From: JABSOG01 sp965277695
GTDB taxonomy: Bacteria; Pseudomonadota; Gammaproteobacteria; Enterobacterales; Alteromonadaceae
Direction of reading: 5' to 3'
Length of the DNA: 64,000 bases
Assembly (NCBI GenBank): GCA_965277695.1
Contig: CBDIDQ010000014.1
Span: forward strand, 1-64,000
Under the pieces are notes generated by a model. It was not told where the DNA came from, did not search any database, and was given only the letters and a program-made list of their open reading frames with translations. Positions 9,781 through 18,100 of this stretch are shown piece after piece. Made by a program: the position numbers and the translations under genes. The stretch's first letter is position 1; every line of letters begins with the position of its first letter.

Positions 9781-9879
9781 AATAAGCTCCTGTGTCGTTA
9801 TTTGTGTGTCTGCTACTGCGAAAAAATGCAGACGGTTTTTTTTTAATGGTTTTGCCAACCTTTAACACTAAGGTTATGG

Positions 9880-12304
9880 TCAGCTTTGTTTTCTCAGGAT
9901 ACGAGCAGCACCAATAGCGGCTTGACCCAAAGAAATCCCACCGTCATTTGACGGTACTTGTGAATGACTCAAACATTCGATGCCCCGGCTTTGCAGCCCG
10001 GTAGTGATCCCTTCTAATAAAAATTTGTTTTGCATACAACCACCAGATAATGCCACCCGATTAAGCGAATGCTGATCAAGTAAGCGCACTAGCAGGGTTG
10101 TTATGATGTTAATTAATCCGGCATGAAAGCGGTTGGCGATGGTGGTGGTGGCCACGTTTTGCGCTAAATCTTGCAGCAAGCTATGCCACATCGGCGCTGA
10201 ATTGATAGTGAGTATTTGCTCACCAGCTGTGGTTGTTTCGTCATCAATGGCAAAAGGATAAGGTTGGTCGATGTCTGAGCTGGTCATATCGACCAAGGTT
10301 TCAAACTCAATCGCCCCTTGTCCTTCAAATCTGGCTTGTTCGCGGCAAATGCCTACGGCAGCGGTGACCGCATCAAATAAGCGACCACAAGAGCTGGCTA
10401 ATGGTACGTTGACGCCTTCTTCGATCATTCTATTGATGATGGATAAAGGCTGATTGGTAAAAAATTCGGCCAGCTCAGTACCTGCATAATTTGCTTGGTA
10501 CTCATCCCACGTCATGGTGTTAAGAATGTGGGCGTAGGTATTGCGCCATGGCATTCGAATTGCCTGTGCGCCGCCAATCATTGCAATAGGTTTGAAACGG
10601 GCGACCCGTTTAGCCTCGGAATAGTCAGCCAGCAAAAATTCGCCACCCCAAATGGTGCCGTCTTCGCCAAAACCTAAGCCATCAATGGCTAAGCCCAATA
10701 CTTTGTCGTCGTCCAGCGGAATTTGGTTTTCTGCCAAGCAGCTGGCGATATGCGCATGGTGATGCTGCACCTGAATCAAGGTGGCAGGTTCGTCGTTGTT
10801 GAGTTTTTGCGCCATATCTGTGTTGGCCAGCTTGGTTGACAGATATTCTGGGTGTTTGTCAGCGACAAATACAGTGGGGTGATGATCGAATAAGCGGGTA
10901 TATAAATCGAGATTTTTTTCGTAATCGTCATAGGTCATCAAGTCTTCAAGGTCGCCTTGATGTTGCGAGACAATCGCTGAGCCTTGTTTGAGCAGACAGA
11001 ATGTTGATTTTAATTCTGCGCCATAAGCGAGTAACTCTGGGCTGTCTTCAAAACCTTTGGGCAAATGGATGGAGCGCGGCGCATAACCCCGGGCACGGCG
11101 TAACAGCCGGGGTTTATCAGCCATGATACGAACCACAGAATCGTCAATACGGTTGGCGATATCACGGTCGTGATACAAGATCACATCGGCAATGTCAGCC
11201 AGTTTTTCAATCGCTTCATCGTTGTCGGTGATTTGTGGTTGTTGAGATAAGTTACCGCTGGTCATCACTAGTGGTTTGCCAAATGCTTTGGCGACTAGCC
11301 AATGCAAAGGGGTGTAGGGCAACATGAAGCCATATAAATTAGTACCTGGCGAAATGTGCTCAGATTAACGCTTCTCCCTGAGCGGATGATTGTCGATTTA
11401 ACAGTACAATCGGCGCTTGTGGGCTGGCTAGCTGTTGGCTTTCGACTGCTGAGACATGACAATACTGCGCAATGATTTCGGTATCATGGGTCATCAAGGC
11501 AAAGGGTTTAGCGTAGCGATGTTTACGCTCTCGGAGCCGGGCAACAGCGTCATTATTGCTGGCATCACAACTGAGGTGGAAGCCGCCGATGCCGCGAATA
11601 GCCACTATCAAACCTTCTTCAAGACAGCGTTGAACCTGAGCTAATTTATCTACAGAGAGTTTGTGATCGTCGCAGCGTTTGCTGTTGTCGTGATTTACCG
11701 GAGGCTCAAAATCTCGATGATTGGGTGCTTCAACATACACCCTTGGACCGCATTTATGACAGGCGATGGGCTGGGCGTGAAAGCGGCGATCTGCTGGGTT
11801 TTTGTATTCTTGCTGACACTGGCTGCACATTGGAAAGTTTGACATGGTGGTTTGCACCCGGTCATATGGAATGCCCTGTACTATGGTGAGCCGTGGGCCA
11901 CAATGGGTGCAGTTGGTGAACGGATATTGGTAGCGACGTTCGTCAGGGTTAAAGATTTCTTTGAGGCATTCCGGGCAAGTTGCAGCGTCGGCAGTGACCT
12001 CGGTTAGGCCACTGTTGTTGTCAGAATGGCTGATGCTAAACGCGTCGTAGCTCCACTTGGCGCTGATCGGGTGAACGTCAACGCTGTCGATTTTTGATAA
12101 TGGGGGAGCCTGCTCGGTAAGGTCGGTTAAAAAGTTGGAGAGTTTGGTTTTTTCGCCAGAGAGTCTGATTAGTACGCCATCGGTATCATTATGGACCTCG
12201 CCTACTAAATCATTATCATGTGCTAGTCGCCATACGGTGGGTCGAAAACCGACCCCTTGTACGGTGCCTCGAACACGGACTTCGATGTTCTCATTCACAC
12301 TCAT
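9880..12304 (-). pseudogene. hypF: Hydrogenase maturation carbamoyltransferase HypF, frameshifted in mid-gene
   Basis: HypF makes the carbamoyl group for HypE from carbamoyl phosphate and ATP. All domains are present: acylphosphatase (VRVRGTVQGVGFRPTVW), two C4 zinc fingers (CPECLKE...CTHCG and CSQCQQE...CHKCG), YrdC-like domain, then a Kae1-like domain (VQHHHAHIASCLAE, ALSGGCMQNKFLL). The first frame stops after GEALI (11360) and the second resumes at EHISPGTNLYGFMLPYTPLH. Deleting one T near 11362 restores ALIEHISPG. If real, no cyanide ligand could be made and the intact hypCDE would be idle. The second half could not start as a functional enzyme on its own. Confidence 0.9.
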
Positions 12305-12808
12305 TCATTTGCCCCCTTTGCCATTTTCCAATCATTGAATATAGGTTGGAAATAGGTTGGAAATAGATAGTCGGGCATTGACAAACTTCGCCTTGGTGTG
12401 ATGATTCAATTGCTTTAAATCAAGTCTATTCACAAGTTGTATTACCCTGTTTTTTTTATATCAGTATTGTTTTTGCACTTGTATTTGTTTCAACGATTTT
12501 GGGTAATATACCTATTTATGAATGTCCCAGAAACGTTATAAAAAAGCCTAGACTATATTTTTAAAAGTTGTTACTTAATTAGCAGTTTTTTTTTATTTAT
12601 TAACAAAGCGGGCAAAATGATGCTCAAGCATAGTTTGCTTATTTAGCGCTTTTTATCTGCAAAGTTATTGAATTTATTCAGGGTTTTAGAGAAGATGGCA
12701 GAGGTTTTGTGGTTTGATATGGCTGTTTGATTGAGCAAAAAATTAATCGATAATGGGGCGCTTTGGCGTTGTTTTTGCCCTATGTCAGATCGGTTTTTTA
12801 ACCTTTAA
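12305..12808. other. Intergenic region upstream of hypF
   Basis: 504 bp, AT-rich, no convincing coding frame. It holds a two-copy 11-bp repeat (ataggttggaa, 12341-12362) and the FNR-like box at 12410-12423. It should carry the promoter of the hyp operon on the minus strand and the 3' end of the DUF417 transcript. I see no strong terminator. Confidence 0.6.
12410..12423. promoter_or_regulatory. FNR/ANR-like box upstream of the hyp operon
   Basis: TTGCT-TTAA-ATCAA agrees at 9 of 10 positions with the FNR consensus TTGAT-N4-ATCAA. It is centred about 110 bp upstream of the hypF start. Oxygen-responsive control fits hydrogenase maturation genes. The arrangement is inferred, since the transcription start is not known. 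Confidence 0.4.
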
Positions 12809-13678
12809 TTATAGTGTTGGTTCTGTTACCGGATTAGTCAGTTGGTGAATGATTAATAAGTTAGCGATAAACCAGATATCTTTAATGATAAATTGACCAC
12901 CGCCACTGAGTAAGGTGTCGGTTGACAGTGCATCGGGCCAGGAAAATAAAAACGTTTGAGTAACAATAAATACACTGCTTGCCAGTAACAATGCTTGATT
13001 GATATAACGTTTTGTTGCCAGACTCAGGGCCAAAAGCAAAGTGATCATTAAGTCATACATACCAATCAAATTTGACGTCATTTGCAGGTCAAAGTAGTTA
13101 TAGAGCCAGCCCATCAACGGGGAGCTAGCCACCAAATCCTCGATACCTTGCGCTTCAATTAAGGTAAATTTCATCCCGCCAATCCACAGATAAACCAGTG
13201 CAACCGGGAAAAAATTAAGCCAGATAAGTTGATTGGTTGACAATTTGGCTGGTTTTATTGCGCTGTTTATCAAATAAATGGCGATTGAAAACAGTGCAAA
13301 ATACTTGATGATCCCTTGACCTGAACCTATCGCGGGAAAACCACCGAGCTGTTCAATCCACACCGCTTGACTCAATAAGGTACCTAGGGGTAACAGACTT
13401 ATCATGACCAATAAGCTACCGCAGAGAATAATAAATGACCTTTTGACTATGGCTAGCAGCGTTAAAGCAGCGGCCGATAAAAAGCCAATTGTCGCAAAAA
13501 TGACCAATGTTGACTCACTGACGAGCTGGTTTAAGCGGTAAAATTCAGCAGTAAAATTAATTGAGCGATGGGAACCGGTAAGGTAAGTACTGATGCCGAT
13601 TAAAAGTAGTGATAAAGCAACCAAAACGAGTAAGATACGGGTTGCTGTGGGGACTGTTTTTGTCAAAGGTTGATTCAT
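12809..13678 (-). CDS. DUF417 family integral membrane protein (YkgB-like)
   Basis: 289 residues from MNQPLTKTV at 13678; longer in-frame starts exist upstream, but only this ATG has a purine-rich AAGGA in reach. About seven hydrophobic segments. The signature WIGGMKFTLIEAQGIEDL followed by SPLMGW is the DUF417 core (W-I-G-x-x-K-F, then a loop ending SP). Function is not established; members often sit with redox or stress genes. It is transcribed alone, toward the hyp operon and away from the XRE gene. Confidence 0.85.
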   Translation of the reverse strand: MNQPLTKTVPTATRILLVLVALSLLLIGISTYLTGSHRSINFTAEFYRLNQLVSESTLVIFATIGFLSAAALTLLAIVKRSFIILCGSLLVMISLLPLGTLLSQAVWIEQLGGFPAIGSGQGIIKYFALFSIAIYLINSAIKPAKLSTNQLIWLNFFPVALVYLWIGGMKFTLIEAQGIEDLVASSPLMGWLYNYFDLQMTSNLIGMYDLMITLLLALSLATKRYINQALLLASSVFIVTQTFLFSWPDALSTDTLLSGGGQFIIKDIWFIANLLIIHQLTNPVTEPTL

Positions 13679-14099
13679 AATGAGCTGAGTTTCCTTGTTG
13701 GGGGTTAACATGACGAATATTCGATGACTAATTGACCGCACAATAATGGCTTTACATTCAAGGTTCAGCATAAACAACCTATATGATGATTGAAGTCGCT
13801 GTGATTACTATGTTTGTTTTATCGAAAAAGCGTCGTAGGTGTTTGATTTTTATTGTTATAAGGAAAAAATGTCAAGGTTAATTATTCAGCAAATGCATAA
13901 ATTCAACGTTCTCTTAACCAAAATTAAATGAATTTGGTTACGCTGTCACCCGTTGCTATAAGTATACTCGCTTTTTGTTGGCAGGGTCTCTATATTTAGT
14001 ATCTGGAGTTTGCAGGAAGGGCGGTTATTGTATACTCAATTTAGGGAAGAGTAATTCACCGACAAGATTTTTTGGAATGGCTTGATTTAGGATGTAATA
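13679..14099. other. Divergent intergenic region between DUF417 and XRE genes
   Basis: 421 bp, AT-rich. A plausible plus-strand promoter is TTGGTT (13934-13939), 17 bp, TATAAG (13957-13962). The XRE gene starts about 140 bp downstream. No ORF with coding character was seen. Confidence 0.35.
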
Positions 14100-14579
14100 G
14101 TGACCAATGTAAATACTAGTGTAAATAATGATAAAAAGAATAACACGAAAACAAATGTAAAAAGTAATGCAAAACGCAGCGGTAATGTAACAGAAACATC
14201 CGTTGATGGATATCAACCAGAACTGGGTAAAAACAATAAACAAGTTAATGATGAAGCGGCAGTTTATTACAGGCAAGTCGCCTTAAACATGAGAAAGGCA
14301 AGACGTCAATTAAGCTTAACCCAACAACAAATTGCCGATGCAATGGAAATTCCCAGAAGTACCTATAAAAGTCTAGAGAGTGGCGAAGTTGGTATTTATT
14401 GTTTTCACATGGCCAAGTGGTCTTTAGTGACCGGGTATGACGTCAGAGTGATCACCAAAGATACCCAATATGATGTTGCTGCTCGTTTGTCCCGTCAGGA
14501 ATTGGTTGAGTTGATTGAAGAGCTACCAGCGGCAAAATATGACGCGATGGTTAATTTGTTAAAAGTGATTAAAGAATAA
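14100..14579 (+). CDS. XRE-family helix-turn-helix transcriptional regulator
   Basis: 159 residues from a GTG with AGGA 8 nt upstream. The first ~45 residues are an Asn/Lys/Ser-rich, probably disordered tail. A Cro/C1 HTH follows (about residues 60-100: VALNMRKARRQLSLTQQQIA, then IPRSTYKSLESGEV), with the recognition helix around RSTYKSLE. The C-terminal 45 residues (ARLSRQELVELIEELPAAKYDAMVNLL) may mediate dimerisation. The neighbour 60 bp downstream is a CheY-like protein on the same strand, so the two may be co-expressed. Target genes unknown. Confidence 0.8.
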   Translation: MTNVNTSVNNDKKNNTKTNVKSNAKRSGNVTETSVDGYQPELGKNNKQVNDEAAVYYRQVALNMRKARRQLSLTQQQIADAMEIPRSTYKSLESGEVGIYCFHMAKWSLVTGYDVRVITKDTQYDVAARLSRQELVELIEELPAAKYDAMVNLLKVIKE

Positions 14580-14639
14580 CGGTTTTAATGTGTTTTTTGT
14601 AAGCATCCGGTCACAGTGTTTTAGTTGGGGTATAGAGGG

Positions 14640-15050
14640 ATGAATGATAAGCCAGTGATACTTATTATTGATGATGATATGGCCAATCAGGAGTTGATTG
14701 AAGCCGTATTATCTGAGCGATATCAGTTGTTAGCCGCTTATAGCGGTAGTGAAGGTATTAGGTTGTGTCAGCAACATAAGGTTAATTTGGTATTACTGGA
14801 TGTTGATATGCCGCGAATGGGCGGTTATCAAGTATGCCAGGCTTTGCGTAGTCAGCCGGAGTTTGAGTATTTGCCGATTATCTTTGTAACCAGCAATCAG
14901 TTCGGTGCTGATATCGAAAGAGGATTTGATGTCGGTGCCAGTGATTATATTGCCAAACCTTATTATTTGGCCGAATTGACCAGCCGGATAAAAAAAGCCT
15001 TAACGGTAGCGCAAACTATTGGTGATTTACAACGAGCGCTGCTTAACTGA
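14640..15050 (+). CDS. Stand-alone response regulator receiver protein (CheY-like)
   Basis: 136 residues, one receiver domain and no output domain. LIIDDD supplies the acidic pair, LLDVDMPRMGG carries the phospho-accepting Asp, and IFVTS and IAKPY hold the conserved Thr/Ser and Lys. ATG at 14640 is preferred over a TTG five codons upstream, because GGGG lies about 10 nt before it. It probably acts through protein interaction. No histidine kinase is adjacent, and the XRE regulator upstream is the only obvious partner candidate. Confidence 0.85.
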   Translation: MNDKPVILIIDDDMANQELIEAVLSERYQLLAAYSGSEGIRLCQQHKVNLVLLDVDMPRMGGYQVCQALRSQPEFEYLPIIFVTSNQFGADIERGFDVGASDYIAKPYYLAELTSRIKKALTVAQTIGDLQRALLN

Positions 15051-15078
15051 TAGAACAATCTGTTTACTACGACGAGTT

Positions 15079-15109
15079 GGCCGGGTGTTTTTCGCCCGGT
15101 CCTTTTTTT
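15079..15109 (+). terminator. Rho-independent terminator after the CheY-like gene
   Basis: Stem CCGGGTG/CGCCCGG (one G-T pair) with a short T-rich loop, followed by seven T. Confidence 0.8.
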
Positions 15110-15389
15110 GCCTGTTGTTTGTTGCTATAGCAAAGAGCGTGGTTAACTTGGTAGCGCGTTCTCTTCTGTCTATGTTGATTATTGAATGTCATTAGCATAT
15201 CCCTAATGTGTTTTATTGTGATAAACCTGTGTTCATAATCTATATTTTATGTGCGATGGTAGCTTTCTTTGTGAGGTAAGAGAAAAATAATCCACTATGT
15301 CAGTCAAATTAACACACTACTGGTAAACCATGCTGTGATGGCAGAAAATTGAGAGGCTGAGTAATGCCATAGATTTAGATATCGCCATC

Positions 15390-15902
15390 TTGCTTAATGC
15401 TGAGGGTGCTATCGTCAGGCATCACTTTTTGATCATGAGTTTAAGGGCTGATCATGAAAAAGGTGGCAATGAAGAAGCGTTTAAAAATGAGATAAGTGCC
15501 AGTATAGATTCCTTAAAAGCGCAGGAAATGAAACTAAAAACACATTTGGAACATATTAGTCGACCTGAATATACAGATTTAAGAAATGAACTAAAGCAGA
15601 CTTTAAAGGAGCAATTGTATCGCAATACTTACATACAAGGGCTGGGTCTTAAGAGTATTGAGCAATATGAGGATGCTATTATTATGTTGAACAAGACGGT
15701 TGATTATGCTGCGGATAAGCGTAGTCAGGGTTATGCTTATTATAATATGGCGTGTTATTACAGTTTGCTCAATCAGACAGGCAGTGCCATGAGGTTTTTG
15801 GATAAAGCCATTGAAGCGGCTCCTGATTTAGCTAAAGATGTGGTCAGTGAAAGTGATTTTAATAACTTAAAACAAGATGACAACTTGTCGAATAACGCTT
15901 AA
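15390..15902 (+). CDS. TPR-repeat protein of unknown function, N-terminus uncertain
   Basis: About 170 residues, soluble, helical. A tetratricopeptide pair is clear: IEQYEDAIIMLNKTVDYA, then YAYYNMACYYSLLNQ and AMRFLDKAIEAAP. It ends in the usual SDFNNLKQDDNL closing motif. The start is a problem. The frame is open upstream to a TGA at 15336 without ATG/GTG, and TTG 15390 has no ribosome site. An ATG at 15338 in the next frame would give MAEN and would join this frame if one extra base near 15350 were removed. The gene may therefore be N-terminally damaged. No link to neighbours is evident. Confidence 0.55.
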   Translation: MLNAEGAIVRHHFLIMSLRADHEKGGNEEAFKNEISASIDSLKAQEMKLKTHLEHISRPEYTDLRNELKQTLKEQLYRNTYIQGLGLKSIEQYEDAIIMLNKTVDYAADKRSQGYAYYNMACYYSLLNQTGSAMRFLDKAIEAAPDLAKDVVSESDFNNLKQDDNLSNNA

Positions 15903-16004
15903 ATCTCAATATTAAATCAAACAGTAGACGGGTGAGTGATTATGTTAAATGATAAAAAAATCTGGTAACTTCTGATAGCTAATATTGTTTATGAGCGAGT
16001 CACT

Positions 16005-16059
16005 AAGCGATATAGAAGCGATATAGAAGCGATATAGAAGCGATATAGAAGCGATATAG
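16005..16059. repeat. Five perfect copies of an 11-bp tandem repeat
   Basis: Unit aagcgatatag, five uninterrupted perfect copies ending about 145 bp before the prfC -10. The period is close to one helical turn, so all copies face the same side of the DNA. Confidence 0.95.
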
Positions 16060-16202
16060 GTGACGTTTAATCGTGATGGTTCGACATTTTAACTGGTGCT
16101 CACGCTTAGCTAAGTAGATTTATCCCTCCTTCTTTAATTTCTTTTTTCCCTGCTGAAAGCCGCTGAAAAGCGCAAAACCCTATAACGATAATCTGATAAC
16201 TT

Positions 16203-16211
16203 TGCTATAAT
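16203..16211 (+). promoter_or_regulatory. Extended -10 promoter for prfC
   Basis: TTGCTATAAT contains TGnTATAAT exactly as in extended -10 promoters (TATAAT at 16206-16211). The -35 region is weak (TAACGA), as is normal for this class. prfC starts 116 nt downstream. Confidence 0.6.
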
Positions 16212-16327
16212 CCGCGCATTCAAATTTTGGCCTGACCGCAGGTCTGACTTCTCAGTCATTAACAGTCATGATAAAGCGGCTTTCAGGCGATCTTTAACCC
16301 TTCAAAGAATGAGCAAAGAGTTAATAA

Positions 16328-17914
16328 ATGTCAGACACTCAGTTTAGTAAAGCGGTGGATATAAGACGCACGTTTGCGATTATTTCTCACCCCGATGCCG
16401 GTAAAACCACCATCACCGAAAAGGTGCTGTTGTTTGGTCAGGCATTACAAAAAGCCGGAACGGTTAAAGGCAAAAAATCCGGTCAACATGCCAAATCCGA
16501 TTGGATGGAAATGGAAAAAGAACGGGGTATCTCCGTTACCACCTCAGTAATGCAATTTCCTTATCGTGACTGCCTCGTTAATCTGCTCGACACCCCAGGT
16601 CATGAAGATTTCTCCGAAGATACTTATCGTACTCTCACCGCTGTTGATTCTTGTTTGATGGTCATCGATAGCGCCAAAGGCGTTGAAGCACGAACTATTA
16701 AATTGATGGAAGTGACCCGATTACGCGATACCCCAATCGTTACTTTTATGAACAAACTGGATCGGGATATTCGCGATCCAATTGAACTGCTCGACGAAGT
16801 GGAGGAGGTTTTAGACATTGCTTGTGCGCCAATTAGTTGGCCGATTGGCAGTGGTAAAGAATTCAAAGGGGTTTATCATATCCTGCGTGATGAGGTTATC
16901 CTTTATCAACAAAGTCAAGGTCATACGATCCAAGACAGCATAGTGATTAAAGGGCTGGATAATCCTGAAGTGGATACTCATCTGGGGGATTATGCTGAGC
17001 TGCTGCGTGAAGAAATGGAGCTGGTGCAAGGTGCATCTCATGAGTTCGATTTGGATTTGTTTTTGGCAGGTAAATTGACTCCAGTGTGTTTTGGTACGGC
17101 ACTAGGTAACTTTGGTGTTGATCATGTACTTGATAGTATCGTCGAGTGGGCACCGAAACCTTTGCCACGAGAGGCTGAGCAGCGCACTATTATCGCTGAC
17201 GAAAGCAAGTTTAGTGGTTTTGTATTTAAAATTCAGGCCAATATGGATCCGAAGCATCGCGACAGAATTGCTTTTATGCGGGTGTGTTCGGGTAAATATG
17301 AAAAAGGCATGAAAATGCGTCATGTGCGGATCAATAAAGATATCCGTATTTCTGATGCCGTGACCTTTATGGCTGGTGATCGGGCAAATGTCGAAGAAGC
17401 CTATGCGGGTGATATTATCGGCTTGCATAACCACGGTACCATTCAAATCGGTGATTCGTTCTCTGGTGGTGAGAATATTCGTTTTAGCGGTATTCCTAAC
17501 TTTGCCCCGGAGCTTTTCCGTCGTATTCGTTTGAGAGATCCACTAAAACAGAAGCAGTTGCTCAAAGGTCTGGTGCAGCTCTCAGAAGAGGGTGCTGTTC
17601 AGGTGTTCAGACCGCTCGATAGTAATGACCTGATTGTTGGGGCTGTCGGAATGCTCCAGTTTGATGTGGTGGTGCATCGCTTGAAAGCTGAATATAACTG
17701 TGATGCCCTTTACGAACCGATTAATGTGGCTACGGCCCGTTGGGTGTATTGCGAAGATGACAAGAAAATGGATGAGTTTCAGCGTAAATGTAGTGTCAAT
17801 TTGGCGCTCGATGGTGGTGACAACCTGACTTATATTGCCCCTACCATGGTCAATTTGAACTTGAATATGGAACGTTATCCTGATGTGGCTTTCCACCAGA
17901 CCCGTGAACAGTGA
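16328..17914 (+). CDS. prfC: Peptide chain release factor 3
   Basis: Translational GTPase that recycles RF1/RF2 from the ribosome after termination. 528 residues, full length. G1 HPDAGKTT, switch-I with EKERGISVTTS, G3 DTPGH, G4 NKLD and the RF3-type C-terminal domains (GAVGMLQFDVVVHRL) are all present. ATG 16328 follows a GAG-rich leader. It is monocistronic by spacing, and a palindromic repeat element lies directly after its stop. Confidence 0.97.
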   Translation: MSDTQFSKAVDIRRTFAIISHPDAGKTTITEKVLLFGQALQKAGTVKGKKSGQHAKSDWMEMEKERGISVTTSVMQFPYRDCLVNLLDTPGHEDFSEDTYRTLTAVDSCLMVIDSAKGVEARTIKLMEVTRLRDTPIVTFMNKLDRDIRDPIELLDEVEEVLDIACAPISWPIGSGKEFKGVYHILRDEVILYQQSQGHTIQDSIVIKGLDNPEVDTHLGDYAELLREEMELVQGASHEFDLDLFLAGKLTPVCFGTALGNFGVDHVLDSIVEWAPKPLPREAEQRTIIADESKFSGFVFKIQANMDPKHRDRIAFMRVCSGKYEKGMKMRHVRINKDIRISDAVTFMAGDRANVEEAYAGDIIGLHNHGTIQIGDSFSGGENIRFSGIPNFAPELFRRIRLRDPLKQKQLLKGLVQLSEEGAVQVFRPLDSNDLIVGAVGMLQFDVVVHRLKAEYNCDALYEPINVATARWVYCEDDKKMDEFQRKCSVNLALDGGDNLTYIAPTMVNLNLNMERYPDVAFHQTREQ

Positions 17915-17929
17915 TTTATAATTAACAAT

Positions 17930-18034
17930 GTAGGAGGGCCGTCTCGGCGCGATTTGTACCAAGCGGTCAGACGCCTCGGTGCAAAGGTTTTTGAAATGGC
18001 TGCGCCATTTATCGCGGCGGGACGCCCCTCCTAC
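17930..18034. repeat. REP-like inverted-repeat element between prfC and argS
   Basis: Arms of 24 bp (17930-17953 and 18011-18034), beginning GTAGGAGGG and ending CGCGAT, match at 21 of 24 positions as inverted repeats. The spacer is ~57 bp. This is the form of palindromic extragenic elements common in gammaproteobacteria. It could also act as the prfC transcript end. Confidence 0.75.
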
Positions 18035-18100
18035 CATGAGTTATCCACAAGCTGAACAGTTACGAACAATGAACAATTAAAAGCAGAGCAAAATTTAAGC

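Larger units (their letters stand above)
15903..16327. other. Intergenic region upstream of prfC
   Basis: 425 bp. It carries a five-copy 11-bp tandem repeat (16005-16059) and a strong extended -10 promoter (16203-16211). The prfC leader downstream of that promoter is about 110 nt. No ORF of coding character was seen. Confidence 0.6.

Noticed and set aside
9781..9858. Longer HypC start
   Set aside because: It would place the essential Cys2 internally; the ATG at 9780 has a perfect AGGAG site.
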